A stretch of DNA of 64,000 bases from Dimorphilus gyrociliatus (taxonomy: Eukaryota > Annelida > Polychaeta > Dinophilidae). The notes below the pieces were generated by a model. It searched no databases and was not told the origin of the DNA. It saw only the letters and a program-made list of their open reading frames with translations. The position numbers and the translations under genes are program-made. Below, piece after piece: positions 1-12,337 of this stretch. The stretch's first letter is position 1. Each line of letters starts with the position of its first letter. The DNA lies in the NCBI GenBank assembly GCA_904063045.1, contig CAJFCJ010000040.1:9306-73305 (forward strand), read 5' to 3'.

Positions 1-211
1 AATTCTTTCTAAAAGTTCTATCATTCAAAATTCTGGAAAAAAAGTCTTTTTATAATATAGAATAAAAAGGTAGGAATTATAAAGCTGTGAATGGCTTTAC
101 TTTTGCAGACACTATATTTTAATTTATAATGACAAAAAAGAAAAAAAAAGACAAGTAATAAAGCCAAACCTATCTATATTATCTATTGAACTAGTGTACA
201 TTTTCAATCAG

Positions 212-453
212 ATTCAAACACAAAGATAGTCACTTCTGATGATCACAAAACTGGTTTGAAAATAGGACTTAGCATTGGCTTAACAATTGCTGTTTGCATT
301 CTCATTGGAATTTTCGCTGGTATAATTTACAAAAGGCCAAGATCTTCAAAATTGCCCATAGAAAAAATAGTTTTTCTAGTACAACTGAATTGTCCAAACA
401 TTCTAAAAATGAAACTGCATAAAAGTATAAAATATGTGGAAAATTATATCTAG
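212..453 (+). CDS. Terminal exon of a single-pass membrane protein
   Basis: An acceptor-like site (TTTTCAATCAG) at about 201-211 opens a reading frame that runs to a stop at 451-453. The exon encodes a hydrophilic stretch, one hydrophobic transmembrane helix (about residues 20-40 of the exon, IGLTIAVCILIGIFAGIIY), a KRPRSSK stop-transfer segment and a short tail. There is no convincing ATG inside, so the rest of the gene would lie left of the window. I do not recognise the family. A chance hydrophobic ORF cannot be excluded. Confidence 0.35.
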
Positions 454-1264
454 AAATTAGCCAGATCCTTTTTTTATTATCAAAAGCCAGTTATTGATTA
501 CAAAGGAATGACTGTCCTATTTCAAATATTTTTTGAGGTTCTAAAAAAAGTTAAGAATTAATACCAACAAACAATATTGTTTCTTGGATATTCATCACTA
601 GATAATTTGCTCCTGAAAATTTCATCTCGCTTACAGTGACTTTTCATCCCATTTTGGTTACATAATGTGTTTCTTTGATGACTGATTTTAAGTAATATAT
701 ACAGTATATACGTTCCTGAGAAAATCTATTGGCTTGTTTTTACAGGTATAGACGTGGTAGGTTACTACAAATCCAAAATCATAGATTGTACACTTATGAA
801 TTATGCTTTGCTAGGATATAGTGTTTGCTGTGTAGTTAGATAATGAGTAGATGTTATTGTTAGGACAATAGATAAACCTTCAACCTTATCACTTGTATAC
901 AGCTCTTATCAAGAAGCTTGAAGTGTGTGTGCAGCTCTGGCTATTCTGCCTTATGGAAGATTAGGGTATATCGACAAGTGTCTTACCCAAAATTCTATCA
1001 AATCTAATTAGCAGACATTAAACATAAGATTGCAATCTAATTTAACTCTGTTGGTTACTATTATACCAATTGAGTTGAGTGTGTATGGGTGCAAAAGCCA
1101 ACACAATGAAACTCCAAGCCTTTTATTAAGGACTAAATTTCTGAATGAGCACAATGTTGGCTCACATGTGTCTAGGAGATTGCTAGACATGAGTCTAGCT
1201 GATTTTTTGATGTTTAACCCTATCTAGTATTTTTTACTTCTAGACAACAACTGCACATGCTATG
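454..1264. other. Intergenic, no feature seen
   Basis: AT-rich sequence with short chance frames only. I see no exon, RNA gene or recognisable repeat. Confidence 0.5.
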
Positions 1265-1461
1265 CAACAGAAAATGTCTATAAATCAGTGCTTTTACTAT
1301 AACCCTAACCCAGCCCATGGCCATACCTAACCTTTTCCCTTACCCCTAACCCTTAGAGGAGACCCTCCTAAGTACACATTAGTTGCTGTCTTTTGCTTCC
1401 CAACCATTTCTCAATCCAAAATCTAGTCTTGAAATTTCTCATTTGTCGACCTTTTCTGTTA
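1265..1461 (-). mobile_element. Degenerate MITE with telomere-like motifs
   Basis: The segment starts with CAACAGAAAATGTC and ends with TTTTCTGTT. It contains the family core: ATAACCCTAACCCAGCCC, then CCTAACCTTTT, CCCTTACCCCTAACCCTTAG and a near match to CTAAGTACACATTAGTTGCT. It aligns along its length with the well-preserved copies at 22548, 36564 and 57023. Both the ends and the core have decayed. Confidence 0.6.
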
Positions 1462-1740
1462 AACACCTGCACATGTCATCTTATAGAAGAATGAAATTCT
1501 TCTTTCTGTCCTGCATGCATATTAAAAAAAGGATCAAAGTTTATGGTAAAAAAATGAAAACCATCTTCACAACTTCACTAAAAGTCCAGATAACATTCTT
1601 CAATCAAGATTAATTTTGATGGAAATGGCAATTGGTGACATGTGATAAAAGAATGGCAGAAGATATTATCTAAAATTTAAAGATAATATTGAAGTCTTGC
1701 CAGAATTAAAATCACAAAGAAGAAAAGTTCCCAGATATAA

Positions 1741-2015
1741 AGAGAGTAAAAGAATAAAACATCCAAGAGATTTTGATTTTGAAATGAATAAGGATGAAAT
1801 CCAACGGACTTTTTATTAAGAGATGCTAAAGAAAAGAAATAACATTATATTTTTGTTAGAAACACCAAATAGAATTATTAAAATGTTGTTAAATTTGGTT
1901 TTTTGATTCAACATTTAAAGTTGATAGAGATCCATTCTATCAGATATGGTCGATTCATGAATTCTTGAAAAGTCATTGTTCACTTCAGTTTGATATAAAG
2001 AAACTGACCTCTGGA
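1741..2015 (+). pseudogene. MULE transposase fossil
   Basis: Conceptual translation around 1893-2000 gives FDSTFKVDRDPFYQIWSIHE and then FLKS, which lines up with the first catalytic region of the intact transposase at 50.7 kb (FLDGTFKVVNPPFKQLFSIH, FLKK). Just upstream, RDAKEKK and a FLLETPN-like stretch match REDIQEKDERIIMFGTHH. The frame shifts near 1898 and stops interrupt it. Only this piece of the DDE domain is recognisable, so it is a dead relic. Confidence 0.5.
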
Positions 2016-3320
2016 ATTTATCTAACGTAATTACTTAGGAACATTTAAAGAGCATTTTCTGCCAATTTCCATTTTAGTAAAAATTTATAATCAAATATTA
2101 CTGGAAAGTAAAATGAATTGTATATCTTATCCTTCAATTTATAAAAAATGATAATTAGGTAAGTCCTTTTAGTTAAATATTATTCCACTTTTGGAAAAAT
2201 CCAGGGCAATGCTTGCTACTGGACTTTGATATTTTTCTTCAGGTACACTGGGAAAAAATGATAAAGGATACTCTTTTAATCAGTTTTTTCATATTACTGA
2301 GTGTTTGTTGTGTAATACACGAAACAGTCTTAACAGTACTGCTTCTCCTTAGACCTATAGTTCTATACTGTTTAACCAACTTCCACTTTTCTTCCTAATA
2401 TTTACATAATATTGATACCAGATATTGCAGACATTAAGTTAAATATGGATTGAAAGATATGTATTCAAAGAAAAAACAAACACTAAATATTTTGCTAAAG
2501 AACAAAAAAGGTTGATAAGTAATATTTATGCTGGAGAGTAGCTTTGGGATGTCTGCATTAATTAATCGATGTATGTCAATTTGTTCAACTTGAAATGTAG
2601 GTGAGTTGCCTTCTACAATAAAAAGTGCCAGTTATTTAAATGTCATGATTTGTCCACAAATGACAAAATCATTTTGTACGAAGATGAAAAAATTAATAGC
2701 AATGGGAAAAAGTAATATTTTAATTTTCTGATTTTCTATTGAAATCAGCGACCCTTATGATAAAGATTTTGAGGAATGTAAAGTGCTTATAGTTTGCCAA
2801 CTGTGAAATGATGATTGAATATTGGAGGCAAACCAAAAGTATTTAATCATTCACTATTCTACCCTGCTGTTTGTCCTACACTTTGTAGCATAATTTTTAG
2901 AAAAATGAAAATCATTTTTGAAATGTTTGATTATTCTTACACATTTTATCAAAAGCTGTAGTCTATATAAAACTTGTTTGTCAGCTTAGTTTTTATAACC
3001 TCCTGCTGAGAATAAAAATATTTGGATAGAATAGAACAAAAAAGCACAGTGTGCACTTGTGAGGTACATTCTTTTCCAAATATTCTATATTTACACATTT
3101 CACTGTAAGGTCTGTTGAAACCAAATTATCCACTTTATAGAACAATTATTAGGGCAGACAAGGAGTTAGTTTTAAAAATCTCTAAATTTGATAATGACAG
3201 TGTCACTCATTGTATCAACATTAAGCTGACTTTTAATAACAATGGATAGACATTGTTTCGGTATTCTTTTCCTAAGATCTGTCTTTAGGTTTCTTGTTTG
3301 GTGCATCTCCTTCAATGTTC
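2016..3320. other. Intergenic with a short repeat B fragment
   Basis: No gene seen. Positions about 2795-2870 resemble, on the plus strand, part of the LTR-like repeat B found at 16.6 and 45.7 kb (AACTGTGAAATGATGATTG followed by GGAGGCAAACC). The rest is AT-rich sequence without features. Confidence 0.4.
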
Positions 3321-3339
3321 TTGGTTCCCTTCTTTTGTA

Positions 3340-3640
3340 GGTGTATACACTCTAACTGTAGACTACACTGTACTGTTAGATTGGAACATATTTACTCAAT
3401 ACATATTCTTTTGGCAAACTCTTGATTTTCTTAATACATTTGTTTTATTCAGAACTGATCCATTCTAAAACTTTATGCTTTATGAAAAAACTTGAGGTTC
3501 TATTTTTGGCAAGTTCAAAAATTATTGGAAAAGACAAATACAATAGTGACAAGGCAGAAATTTCTACAATTACAATACAACTAGTACAGTGGGGTTTCTG
3601 AACTTTATTTAATGAAAAAAGCATAAAGCAGTTAGTAGGT
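3340..3640 (+). repeat. LTR-like repeat A copy upstream of dispanin 1
   Basis: Contains the family marks TTTACTCAATACATATTC, GGTTCTATTTTTGGCA, ATTATTGGAAAAGACAAATA and the terminal CTACAATTACAATACAACTA. The same series is found at 10.5, 18.8, 24.7, 32.1, 36.3, 39.9 and 40.4 kb. Together with the following 150 bp it is duplicated upstream of the second dispanin gene, so it was part of the duplicated block. Confidence 0.55.
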
Positions 3641-3880
3641 AAAAAAAAATCCCCTTTTCGTATTTCAAAAGGCCATGCATTCTTCTCAAATATCCTTTGA
3701 ATATGTTTTTCTCTAACTCTACCTATATATATAACTATAAAAGGCAATAGTAGTTTTTTTTCTACATTCACATCCAATATTCTATCCCATTTGGAGTATT
3801 TGTATTGTTTTCAGGTATAAAATTTTTGACTTTGGATTAATTTATTATTAATTAATTAATTAATTCAGAATAATAGCTTT

Positions 3881-4393
3881 ATGGATCAAATGAATTCAGA
3901 AAAAATTCAACAAAAAAATATTCAACTACAATACAATTGTCAATTTAAACAATCAAAAAACTCTAATGAAATTGCTCTATCTGCTCTGAAAGCAAATAGA
4001 GACATGTCTACTTCTCCTTCTAGCTATACTAGTTATATAGCCAATTCTACAGATATAGTTATTATAAGTCATCCACTAAGCAGGATAATAATACAACAGC
4101 CACAATCATATATTCCTGATAACTTGGTAAAGTAAATTATTTTTTAATATTTCACCAAAAAAATATGTTTTTTTTTTTAGTTTTTGAGTATAGTCGCCAT
4201 ATTTTTTTGTTTTTTTCTTGGAATTATCTCATTAATTCTAAGTATTGGAAGCAGAAATGCAAGAGAAAAAGGAAATTATGCAGAAGCGAGAACAAAATCT
4301 TCTTTAGCAAAATATCTTGCATGTACTTCAATCATTTTGGGATTAACTACTAGTATTACTGTTTTAGTCATAATATTTGTAATACAAAAATGA
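3881..4393 (+). CDS. Dispanin / CD225 (IFITM-like) membrane protein, copy 1
   Basis: Two exons, 3881-4126 and 4181-4393, are joined across a 54-bp GT-AG intron in phase 0, giving about 152 residues. The alternative ATG at 3890 matches the start of the second copy (MNSxKxQQK) and may be the real one, giving 149 residues. The N-terminal half is polar, Gln/Ser-rich and probably cytoplasmic. The C-terminal exon carries the CD225 signature: an intramembrane helix SIVAIFFCFFLGIISLILSI, a basic loop SRNAREKGNYAEARTKS, and a second helix ending LVIIFVIQK. CD225 family members include IFITM restriction factors and synaptic or metabolic dispanins, so the fold is secure but the role is not. An AATAAA lies directly after the stop (4395-4400). 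The paralogue is at 11050. Confidence 0.87.
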
Positions 4394-4734
4394 CAATAAA
4401 ATAACTACACCAAATGTTGAAAAAATTTCTTAGTAACATTTAACTATATAGCAAACACAAAATTACAATTAGGCTTAGATCATAAGTTTACCATCTCAAT
4501 AAATGGAATTTTATTTAAAAGTTCTGTTTTTTGGTTTAGTGTCTGGTTGCCCCATTTCTTGCCTTTTTTTGGAATAGTAAAAGAGATGGTAGAGTTGAGT
4601 TTTCTCTGTCAGCTAATGTTTTATTGAAAACATCAGCTGTGTTAAATATGTAATAATGGTTTGCAGTCAAAGTTCACTTAGTCTAATTTCTGGATATAGA
4701 TATAAACATTTTAATAATTGGATGTTGTTGAAAA

Positions 4735-4925
4735 AGCCCACAGTTTTGTGGTTTTACCCTAGCCCTAACCCAGCCCTGGACAGTGTTTTCAGCCCTTAAA
4801 ATTGTTCCTAGCCCTTAGTTTGGACCCACCTAATTACAAATCAATTGCTTAAATGTTCTTCCTAACCCATTCCCAAACCAAAATCTCACCCCAAAATAAC
4901 TCCAAAATGGGCGTTTCAACAGCTC
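4735..4925 (-). mobile_element. Degenerate telomere-motif MITE
   Basis: TTTTACCCTAGCCCTAACCC at 4752 is followed by GCCCTTAGTTTGGACCCACC, CTAATTACAAATCAATTGCT and CCTAACCCATTCC, in the same order as the preserved family members. The terminal inverted repeats have decayed to GGGCGTTTCAACA. A short stretch resembling repeat B (GTAGCAGGATGTTACAAGGT) follows at about 4952. Confidence 0.45.
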
Positions 4926-5167
4926 CCATCTAATTCATATTAATCTTTAGTAGCAGGATGTTACAAGGTTCAACATTGGAGAGTAGTAGATGATTCTTTC
5001 GAATCATCTTATATCCCTTTATTTGCAAATTCAGAATTGTAGCTTTTAAAGCTACAGCTAAAGCGTTTTTTAATCACACAATGAGTCATAATCGGAGACT
5101 GCATTATTTATCAGTCCACTAACTTTTCAATAGCGGGATCATTTCTAGAAATTTCAACTTATTCAAC

Positions 5168-8100
5168 TTAAGCTACAGAATATTTTGAGGTAATAGCGTC
5201 ATCATATGTTGGTAAATCTTCCGATTGATCAAATGATTTTGGTGATTTCGATCTTTGTTCAGATTTGTCACCAGCATCCTCTGTTGTGTTTTCTATAGTT
5301 GTGAATTCAATTGATCTTGTTTCTTGATTATCATTTACTGATGACTCAGCCTTCCTACACATATTAGTCTTCTTTAATGTTAAAATGCCAAATAAACAAA
5401 ATCCTATAACTGTTTAGAGAGAAAGTAAAACTTTTGTATTATGGTAATTAAAGAGATTTTATATAGTTTTTATAAACTAAGTGAACAGTTTTATATATTT
5501 AGAGATAATAAATGTTTTACCTGTGATACCACCAAAAGTGCCCAAAATTCCTCCCAAAATAGGAGCTATATCTCCTGATGAAATAGCATTATTCTTAATG
5601 AACTTGACACATTGATTTGGTTTGTAACAACCAGTTTGTCTAAAAGCTTCTTTATAACCCCACCTAATATAACACCAAGTACAATGCTTGAATGTCCTTC
5701 ATGTCCTATGGGATTGAGATGGAATGGTTTAATTATAATAGGAGAAGGAAAGTAAAGGAAGATAGAAAAAAGAGAATAAAATGACAAACTTAGGACTTTT
5801 TGTAAGACAACTTGGGTTTTTTCCACACAGTCCAACAGATGCCTTTGAAAGAATTGAGAATTGCTTCATTAATGGAACAGAGCAGAATGTAATGTTCTCC
5901 CTATAATAACAATTTCAATACTTTTGATCTGATAAAGAAATTAAAAGATGTATAAGAACCTTTGACCTAATTGGCAAGAATTAAATTCTTTAAGAATGAA
6001 ACAAGGACATTGGCATTCCATATTTTCTAAGCAAGTGGACATATTTACTTTGCAAATTGAGCAATATGTAGCAAATGATTTCTCTTCATTCCTATTAATT
6101 ATTATTAAAATTGCATTTGAATTTCTTATCTTTTGAATAGAAAAGAATCTTCCAATATACTTTTCACTATCAATTATGACCTAGTTGGAATATTCAAGTT
6201 GTGTGAATCAATGCAAACTTTTGAATAGCTTTACTCACCTTCCAATAAATTTGATTTTTCAAGTTTATAGTGTTCAGGCATTGTCCTCTCTGTAGAATTT
6301 TTTTTAAAATGAGCTCTGTTGATAATCTGGGTTCTACTGATGTTATATGCTTATATAAATATGTATCATTTGCATTCTGACCAGCTTGTTTATAGCTAAG
6401 CATTAAACCAGTGTCATCAATCATTATACAGCTGTATGAGCTTAATTGACAATTTAGAATGAACTTTTCCATTGTATAATAGAAATAACCAACTCTGATT
6501 TCTAATCCCATAACTCCAAGCACATTGTCTTGACTCATATGATTGCCATTCTGACGTCCTTCATATACAACATGACTCAATGTATTAACCTAATCAGTCT
6601 GGATATTGTTCTTTGCAATTGGAGATATAACTATTTTACCCTTATGGAACATTGTTTTCTTGTACCAAGATTGTTGTGTTGGTGTGAATTTTCTGGCCAA
6701 TTCATAGCCAGGAAATGACTTAAATACACCCATTTTTGAGCCATAAAAACATGATAGGAGATTAAGTTTCTAGAGGACTCATTAGAACTCAAGTATTGAT
6801 TGGGTTTAAGAAACAATTCTGGACCAAACTTTGTTGTAGTGCTATTTCTAGCAATTATTTTATCTTTGTATCGACATCCAATTGCTATCCTGTGATAATC
6901 CAACTGATAATAATTGGATAATCTAAATTCATTTTCTGTTAAATAGTCATTTTCTGTTGCCACAAAACAAATCATAAATCCAAATTCTTTGGTCCGCTTC
7001 CAATAATATTTTGATTGGACATATTCAACATCTACTCCTTCATATATAGAATTACCAGGTGACTTTATTCTCTGTGTCACTGCTGCAAAAGATCCTTCTT
7101 TTGAACTAATAGAGAGAGAGACAGAGATATTATAATTTGTTGCAACAATTTGAATTACCTTATCATTTGATCAATTTGATGAGATTCAAGTTGAGGTTCA
7201 AATAAATTGAATGGTAAATATGTTACAGTATCAAAAGTATGAAAAAATTTAGGGAATAGTTGATGTAATAATGCACGATTGGTTGACTCAGTTAAAAATA
7301 AATATAAAGATTCACCACCAAGAAAAAACTCAATATCTGAAAATATATCTTTAATATTCACATCAATACGTGCTACACCCAGAAATCCAAAAATCCATAT
7401 AGGCTTACAAAATGACGCCAAAACACCAGCATATTTGTCATAAAATGGAGAAGTGACAAAAACATCTTTATTTTTATTGCTATCTTTTAAAGATTTGTAA
7501 TAAGTTGCCACTTCATATTCCAGTTTATCAACATCCTTTACAAGTTTGAAAAATCCTTTCTGTTTGAAATTTGTATTATGCTTGAATGAGTTAGTTGAAA
7601 TGTCTTTTAAAAATTCTAATGTCTCATTATTCATATCTGTTAAAATAAACAACAAATGTTATTAAATTCTGAGAAAATTTTGACTTGATTTAAGAAGATT
7701 TGGTGTTGTTTTTTTTTTTAATTTCTACTTACTATTTCCAATGGCATATGTAAAAATTGGACTATTAATGGAGTTTTGAATAGATTGTTGAACAGTTGAA
7801 ATATCAGACTTCGGTGTTGAATATGTTATGAAAATGATGAGTCTTTCTGAAATACTTTTGTGTAAGCTTTAATTGATACAAAGCAATCAGAAAGCAAACC
7901 TCTGGGTTCTTTATTTAATGGTGTATTTAAAGGTGATGAGGAATATAATGAAAAGGATGTGTTAAATGCATCAATGTAGTTGGAAGTTCCTTGAGGAGTG
8001 AGTTGATGAATGAATTTATGAAAAATTCTCTTGTTATTTGGTCTGACAAACAATAATTTATTGGTAGGGCATGTTTTATCATGAATAAAAGGGTTCAAAG

Positions 8101-9017
8101 GTGAACTGGACATTGCAACTAGAGCAAGTCTATCCTCAGCATTCAATGTATTAGTTAAAGTCTCCAATGCCTCTTCAATATAACTTTGAATCTTTCGATT
8201 TTGAACTGTGTCGGTTGTCTTTTCTATGTGAAAAAAAGAGTGTATGATAAAAGCTATTTCGAATTACAATCAATATCATACCTGAATTATCAAAAATCAC
8301 AACAATGTCCTTCTTAATGGGATTAGTAGCCTGGGAATACCAAGATTGATATCTATGATCATTTGTTTTTGGCCATATTATTTTAGGAGCTGATATTATA
8401 ACAACACCTTCCTCAGTACCAATATATTGACCTTTAATAAATTCATATTTTTTCTCATTTTCCTGTATTAAATTTCTTATTTCAAGGGTTGGAACTTTAA
8501 CAAGATTCCTTCTCTCCCTCTTTACAATGCAAAAACTATTGTTATTGGATGCATCACAACTGCTTGGTATATTCAGTGTTTCATAAAATTTATAATAGTT
8601 GTCTTCAATAATCTTTGATAATTCTGTTATAGCAATTTTGCGTCTACTCAATTTGTACTCAATTGAGTTCAACAACTGAAAAAAGAAATTGATTTGCTAA
8701 TTAAAAAAGATTATTATATTGTTTACCTTTTTAAGCACTTCCTGGCTGTTTGAGGTATCCAGTAAACGCTTTTTATACAATACATTTGTCTCTTTGTCCA
8801 AATAATTCTAGAACAAATGGTCTATTAATGCTTTTATTATTTTCGTTTATTGATCTTTAACACAAATATTATGCAAATATCATACCTGATAGGCTGATAA
8901 ACCTAGCTTGTTGTTGAGTAAATTCACAAGTTCATCCTCGAATTGTTTTGTATCACAGAACACTGTTACTATGGTTACTGTTAATATAGTGAATGTCTTT
9001 TTTAATACTGTTTTCAT
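5168..9017 (-). CDS. CACHD1-like / alpha-2-delta-type VWA-cache membrane protein
   Basis: Exon chain on the minus strand with consistent phases: 9017-8886, 8807-8727, 8675-8282, 8223-7900, 7846-7733, 7636-7159, 7105-6640, 6589-6239, 6081-about 5955, a probable exon near 5890-5800, about 5700-5521, and 5409-5168. The protein has a signal peptide (MKTVLKKTFTILTVTIVTVF), a VWA domain (IVVIFDNSGE, PQGTSNYIDAFN, RLIIFITYST), and cache-type segments (DVFVTSPFYDKYAGVLASF; VMGLEIRVGYFYYTMEKF). A Cys-rich exon (CSICKVNMSTC, CQCPC) and a second Cys cluster follow, then a transmembrane helix split by the last intron (IAPILGGILGTFGGI / VIGFCLFGIL) and a cytoplasmic tail with LPTYDDAI. This order fits CACHD1 and alpha-2-delta calcium-channel auxiliary subunits, which act at the cell surface. 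The MIDAS is incomplete, as in CACHD1. Exons between 6240 and 5520 are less certain. Confidence 0.75.
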
Positions 9018-10530
9018 TGTAGAGGTTTATCCTCTTTCAATCAATTTTATATCTCAGAGTGATTCAGAGTGTTCTTGATTGGTTTTGCGATCAATAATGT
9101 AATATTATTATTATAAAGCGCCATCTGTCCTATTAGTAATATTTTCTCTAAAGTAGTTAAAATTTTTGCAGCATTGACAATTTCTCTATGCATGATTAAT
9201 AAACTAAGAGAAGTGCACATTGCAAAGAAGAATCGCAAAGCTATAGTAAATCTGTATCTAGTTGGATATCATAAGCAATTGCAAAATAAAAATATTTTCA
9301 CCCTAGTCACAATAATGCCTTTGTACTATTTAAAATTTAGACCTCTGCCTTAATTTTAACAAAAATAAATTACAAAAATATTTAGTAACAATAGCCTTCT
9401 TCTATTTTTGTGTTATAGTCATTTTATTAAAAGATTAATAATATTCAAATTTAAGTTGCTAAATTTGATATATGGTTGCATATAGTAATTATATGTTGAA
9501 AACATTTGCAATTTAGAAGTACGATGTCCATAAGTAGGTGGCAGTTTTACTTAAGCAAACAATCAGAAAATGGTATTTTAATAACCCAAACAGCAAAAAA
9601 AGAGATACTTCAAGTGTACATATGTAATGTTTTTAATATTTCTTCTCAAAGTAATTATACAAAAATTTTCTAAGAATGTTCTTAAAGTTGGCATAAGAAC
9701 AAAATTTCTACAATCTGTTAATTCAACTCCAAACAAAGTCCATTTATTCAATTTATTTAACAATTCCATTAACACTTATAGAAATGAAATTATACTGTAT
9801 GAAACTGGAGAAAACATTCACAGTTCTACTTTTTTTACCCTATATATAAATTACTCATAAACAAACCATATTGTGCAATTTGGGTACTGAAACACACTTT
9901 AGCCTGGAAACAATTAAAGACTGGCAAATTGATGTTTTCGCGATCAAAGAAATACTTTAACTTAGAACTAAAGTTTAAAATCTATATAAATTAGCCAATT
10001 CAAGTTCTTATAGAATTATTTTTCACCTAAAAAGGTGCTGATTTTAAGAATGTTTTTCAGTACTTTTTGTTATTCATGTACAATATAAAACAATTTGTTG
10101 AAAATTCTCCAAAAAGGTTTAACAAATGGCTAAATTTCAATAATTTTTGCTTATCTCTTTTAAAGGAAAATGCTATACATCTTAGAACTAGAAAATTATA
10201 TCAAGCTACAATCTCATATGAACAAGGCAACAACATTTATTTAAGTAATTGATGGACATACAAAAATTTCATAGACAAGCCCTTTTTTCGGTTGATTTTT
10301 TATATTTAAAAGTAGATCATACAACAGATTGATAATCATCTATGTATGGATATTTTTTTCAGTTACATATGAAAATAATAAAGAAATATACATAAAATTG
10401 AATAATTTCAGAAATTAAAATTTACACAATACAGAAAATTACCTTGTCTCAAAAATACTAACCTTTCGAATAAACTTTATTCTATATAACATAAAAACTA
10501 CAGTATAGAGTCTTTAGCAACAGATTGGAG
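9018..10530. other. Intergenic, no feature seen
   Basis: AT-rich sequence. Small frames at 9.6-9.9 and 10.1 kb lack domain content or splice support. The CACHD1-like promoter should lie just above 9017, but I see no clear core element. Confidence 0.4.
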
Positions 10531-10539
10531 TATGAACTT

Positions 10540-10790
10540 TCCTGTGACATTATACACTGTATTGTTAGATTGGTACTCATTTACTCAATACATATTCTGT
10601 CAGCAAAACTCTAGTCTTTTCTTTAATACAATTGTCTTATTAAGAACTGAATTTATACTTTGTATTTTAAGATTGAACTTGATATTCTATTTTTGGCAAA
10701 TTCAAAAATAATTGGAAAAGATGAATGCAGTAGTGACAAGGCAGAAATTTCTACAATTACAATACAACTAGTATAGTGGGGTTTCTGAAC
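10540..10790 (+). repeat. LTR-like repeat A copy upstream of dispanin 2
   Basis: Close parallel to 3340-3640: GTATTGTTAGATTGGTACTC, TTTACTCAATACATATTC, AATAATTGGAAAAGATGAAT, CAGAAATTTCTACAATTACA and AGTGGGGTTTCTGAACTTTA. Similarity continues through 10800-10960 up to the second dispanin gene, showing that a block of at least 1 kb was duplicated. Confidence 0.55.
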
Positions 10791-11049
10791 TTTATTTAAT
10801 AAAGGAAATCATATAGGGTTTAGTAGGCAAAAAAAAAATCCCCTTTTCATATTTCAAAAGGATGACTCATTCTTCTTAAATATCTTTTGAATATCTCTCT
10901 CTATATATATTCTCAACTTTAAAAAAGCAATAGTAGCTCTATTTCTTAATTCACATCCAGTGTTTTATTGCAATTTAGAAGATTTATATTGGTTTCAAAT
11001 ATAAAATATCTGAGTGTGAATTATTTAGAAGAAAAGGTTTACAGATAAA

Positions 11050-11544
11050 ATGAATTCAGCGAAATTTCAGCAAAAAATTATTCAACCAGCATGCAATTAT
11101 CAATCAACAAACTATAATGAAACTACTTTATCTTCTTCTAAAGGAAATAGGGACAAGTCTGATTGTCCTCCTGGCTCTATTACTTATATTGCTAATACTA
11201 ATGATATAATTATTACCAGTCATCAACAAAGCAGGATAATAATACAGCAGCGACAACCACATATCCCTGATAATTTGGTAAAGTGAATCATTTTTTTTAT
11301 AATACTTTGGAAGAGAGTTTTTTTTTTTTAGTTTTTGAGTATAATCGCCATATTTTTTTGTTTTTTTCTTGGAATTATCTCATTAATTCTAAGTATCGGA
11401 AGCAGAAATGCAAGAGAAAAAAGAAATTATGCAGAAGCGAGAACAAAATCTTCTTTAGCAAAATGTCTTGCATGTACTTCAATCATTTTGGGAATAACTG
11501 CTGTTATTACTGTTTTAGTTATAATATTTGTAATACAAAAATGA
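11050..11544 (+). CDS. Dispanin / CD225 (IFITM-like) membrane protein, copy 2
   Basis: Exons 11050-11277 and 11332-11544 flank a 54-bp intron in the same position and phase as copy 1, giving 146 residues. The second exon is nearly identical to copy 1 (CFFLGIISLILSIGSRNARE; changes such as KGNYAEA to KRNYAEA and LTTS to ITAV). The N-terminal exon has diverged much more (MNSAKFQQKIIQPACNYQS). The conserved part is the CD225 membrane hairpin. Fast change in the cytosolic N-terminus is known in IFITM-type families, but here it could simply be relaxed constraint. An AATAAA directly follows the stop. Confidence 0.87.
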
Positions 11545-11784
11545 AAATAAAGTAACTAGACAAACAATTTTTAACGTTTTCCAGTCTACGGTTTTCAAAA
11601 AGCATCTATTTCAAACTGAAGTGAACATGCTCTAGATCAAAATCGAGCCAAAGTTTGAAATATGGAATTACAATATTCTCTACTCAAATCAATAGAGAAT
11701 GTTTTACAACCCAAGAAAACATGTTTGTCTCTAAACAAAAATATTTTTGGACCTTTAGTCTCTGGACATTTTATGTTCCTTGTG

Positions 11785-11860
11785 TAGACATTTTGGGGCC
11801 TACAGAAAACGTCCCCAAGTGATTTATTTGAAAGAAAAATGGTTAGGGTTAGAAGCTTAT
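11785..11860 (+). mobile_element. Half copy of the telomere-motif MITE
   Basis: GGGGCCTACAGAAAACGTCC followed by CCAAGTGATTTATTTGAAAG and AAAAATGGTTAGGGTTAG matches the left 70 bp of the element at 36564. The rest of the element is missing. Confidence 0.55.
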
Positions 11861-12337
11861 TTTACTCATTACAAATAGTGTTGTGATAAACCAGAATTTC
11901 TTACAAAGTAAAATTATGAGGCGTTTCTTCGTCACAAAAAAATAGTTCCTTAATTTCTGTTTACAAGGTTTTTTAAAAATAGAAGACTATAAGTTACAAT
12001 TTTAAAGTTCCTTTCAAAAGTGATGTATCTACTAAAGGATAAGAGATTGTTAGCATTTTGTCAATGCTACAAATTTTTACTTTTTATCGAAGTAATAAAT
12101 TTATCAATGCTGTAAATTAATGTTACCACTCTCTATCAAAAGAGAAAGATATGCTTATGAACGTGAATAGGATATATTGTTTAATGAGTATTTTCTTCAA
12201 TGCAATATATTGTAATACAAAAGTTTTTATGATACTTGCAGGTATTCTAAAAATAATTTACTGACCTTTTGCACAACTATAAATATAGTTGGTTTTAAAA
12301 CAGAAATATAGAGTTAGAAAGTGAATACTTGAAGAAA

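Noticed and set aside
7847-7899. Apparent frameshift inside the VWA domain of the CACHD1-like gene
   Set aside because: A 53-bp GT-AG intron (GTTTGC...TTTCAG) explains it exactly and gives KEPRERLIIFIT, so no mutation is needed.
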